A stretch of DNA of 6,253 nucleotides from Paracoccaceae bacterium (GTDB taxonomy: Bacteria > Pseudomonadota > Alphaproteobacteria > Rhodobacterales > Rhodobacteraceae): positions 32,924-39,176 of the forward strand of contig NVXA01000015.1 of the NCBI GenBank assembly GCA_002746395.1, given 5' to 3'. Shown here in pieces: positions 6,162-6,253 of this stretch. The notes beneath the pieces were generated by a model, which was not told where the DNA came from, made no database searches, and saw nothing but the letters and a program-made list of their open reading frames with translations. Position 1 is the first letter of the stretch. Each line of letters begins with the position of its first letter. The translations under genes and the position numbers were made by a program.

Positions 6162-6253
6162 TGGTCCTACATTTTCGACCAGTCAGTAGCCAATTTAAGA
6201 TGGATCATGGTTTCATTCAGGCTGCCAATCTCACTGGTTCCACTTTTCTTTCA
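6162..6253 (-). mobile_element. Probable end of a second insertion sequence, running out of the window
   Basis: The sequence from about 6162 reads inward on the plus strand as GGTGGTCCTACATTTTCGAC, which resembles an IS3-type terminal repeat beginning TGG (6164). On the minus strand a frame enters from the right edge and ends ERKVEPVRLAA then TGA (6217-6219), like the tail of an IS3-family transposase. Stop-to-end distance (about 50 bases) is normal for such elements. Only 12 codons are visible, so the family call is tentative. Confidence 0.4.
6217..6253 (-). CDS. C-terminal tip of a probable transposase (partial)
   Basis: Eleven residues, ERKVEPVRLAA, and a TGA stop at 6217-6219 are seen in a minus-strand frame that continues past the window edge. 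FERK-type endings are common in IS3-family OrfB proteins, and the possible terminal repeat just beyond the stop supports this. It could equally be the tail of an unrelated gene. Confidence 0.35.
   Translation of the reverse strand, partial: ERKVEPVRLAA

Noticed and set aside
1..6253. CRISPR array, tRNA, rRNA or riboswitch
   Set aside because: No regularly spaced repeats, no cloverleaf-type sequence with T-loop consensus, and no long structured leader were seen. Only short isolated dyads occur.

Overview
The window looks like an accessory (plasmid or genomic-island) segment of an alphaproteobacterium, probably Rhodobacteraceae-like. This is an inference from the gene content, the twin-arginine leaders and the IS3-type transposase relic; no rRNA or core gene is present to fix the taxon.

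Left part (1-2561): a copper-response block. The first 139 bases hold the C-terminal tail of a MerR/CueR-type regulator with the CX7C copper-loop spacing. It is followed by a near-textbook CueR promoter/operator at 180-210, with a 19-bp spacer and ACCTTCC-N7-GGAAGG dyad. That promoter faces a three-gene operon: a membrane-anchored cytochrome c (250-678), a Tat-exported multicopper oxidase (720-2093) and a second anchored cytochrome c (2094-2561) whose GTG start directly abuts the oxidase stop. The simplest reading is a Cu(I)-induced periplasmic copper-detoxification module in which the oxidase works beside, or exchanges electrons with, two haem proteins.

Middle part (2562-4084): scars and one intact gene. 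A 5'-deleted sensor histidine kinase tail (2581-2805) follows the second cytochrome almost without a gap. Next comes an intact secreted L,D-transpeptidase (2920-3549) with its own Shine-Dalgarno and a good -10 box. From about 3639 to 3913 lies the 3' relic of an IS3-family transposase on the minus strand, apparently interrupted near its end by a 39-nt segment carrying a perfect hairpin.

Right part (4085-6253): a visibly AT-richer gene for a membrane O-acyltransferase fused to an SGNH domain (4085-6142), the type that acylates cell-surface polysaccharide. It is bounded on the right by what looks like the end of another IS with a transposase C-terminus running out of the window. The two flanking IS traces and the base-composition change suggest that this gene arrived separately from the copper block.

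I did not find a clearly undescribed system. The most interesting points are the CueR-controlled cytochrome-oxidase-cytochrome operon, the possibly damaged regulator next to an intact operator, and the decayed sensor kinase.
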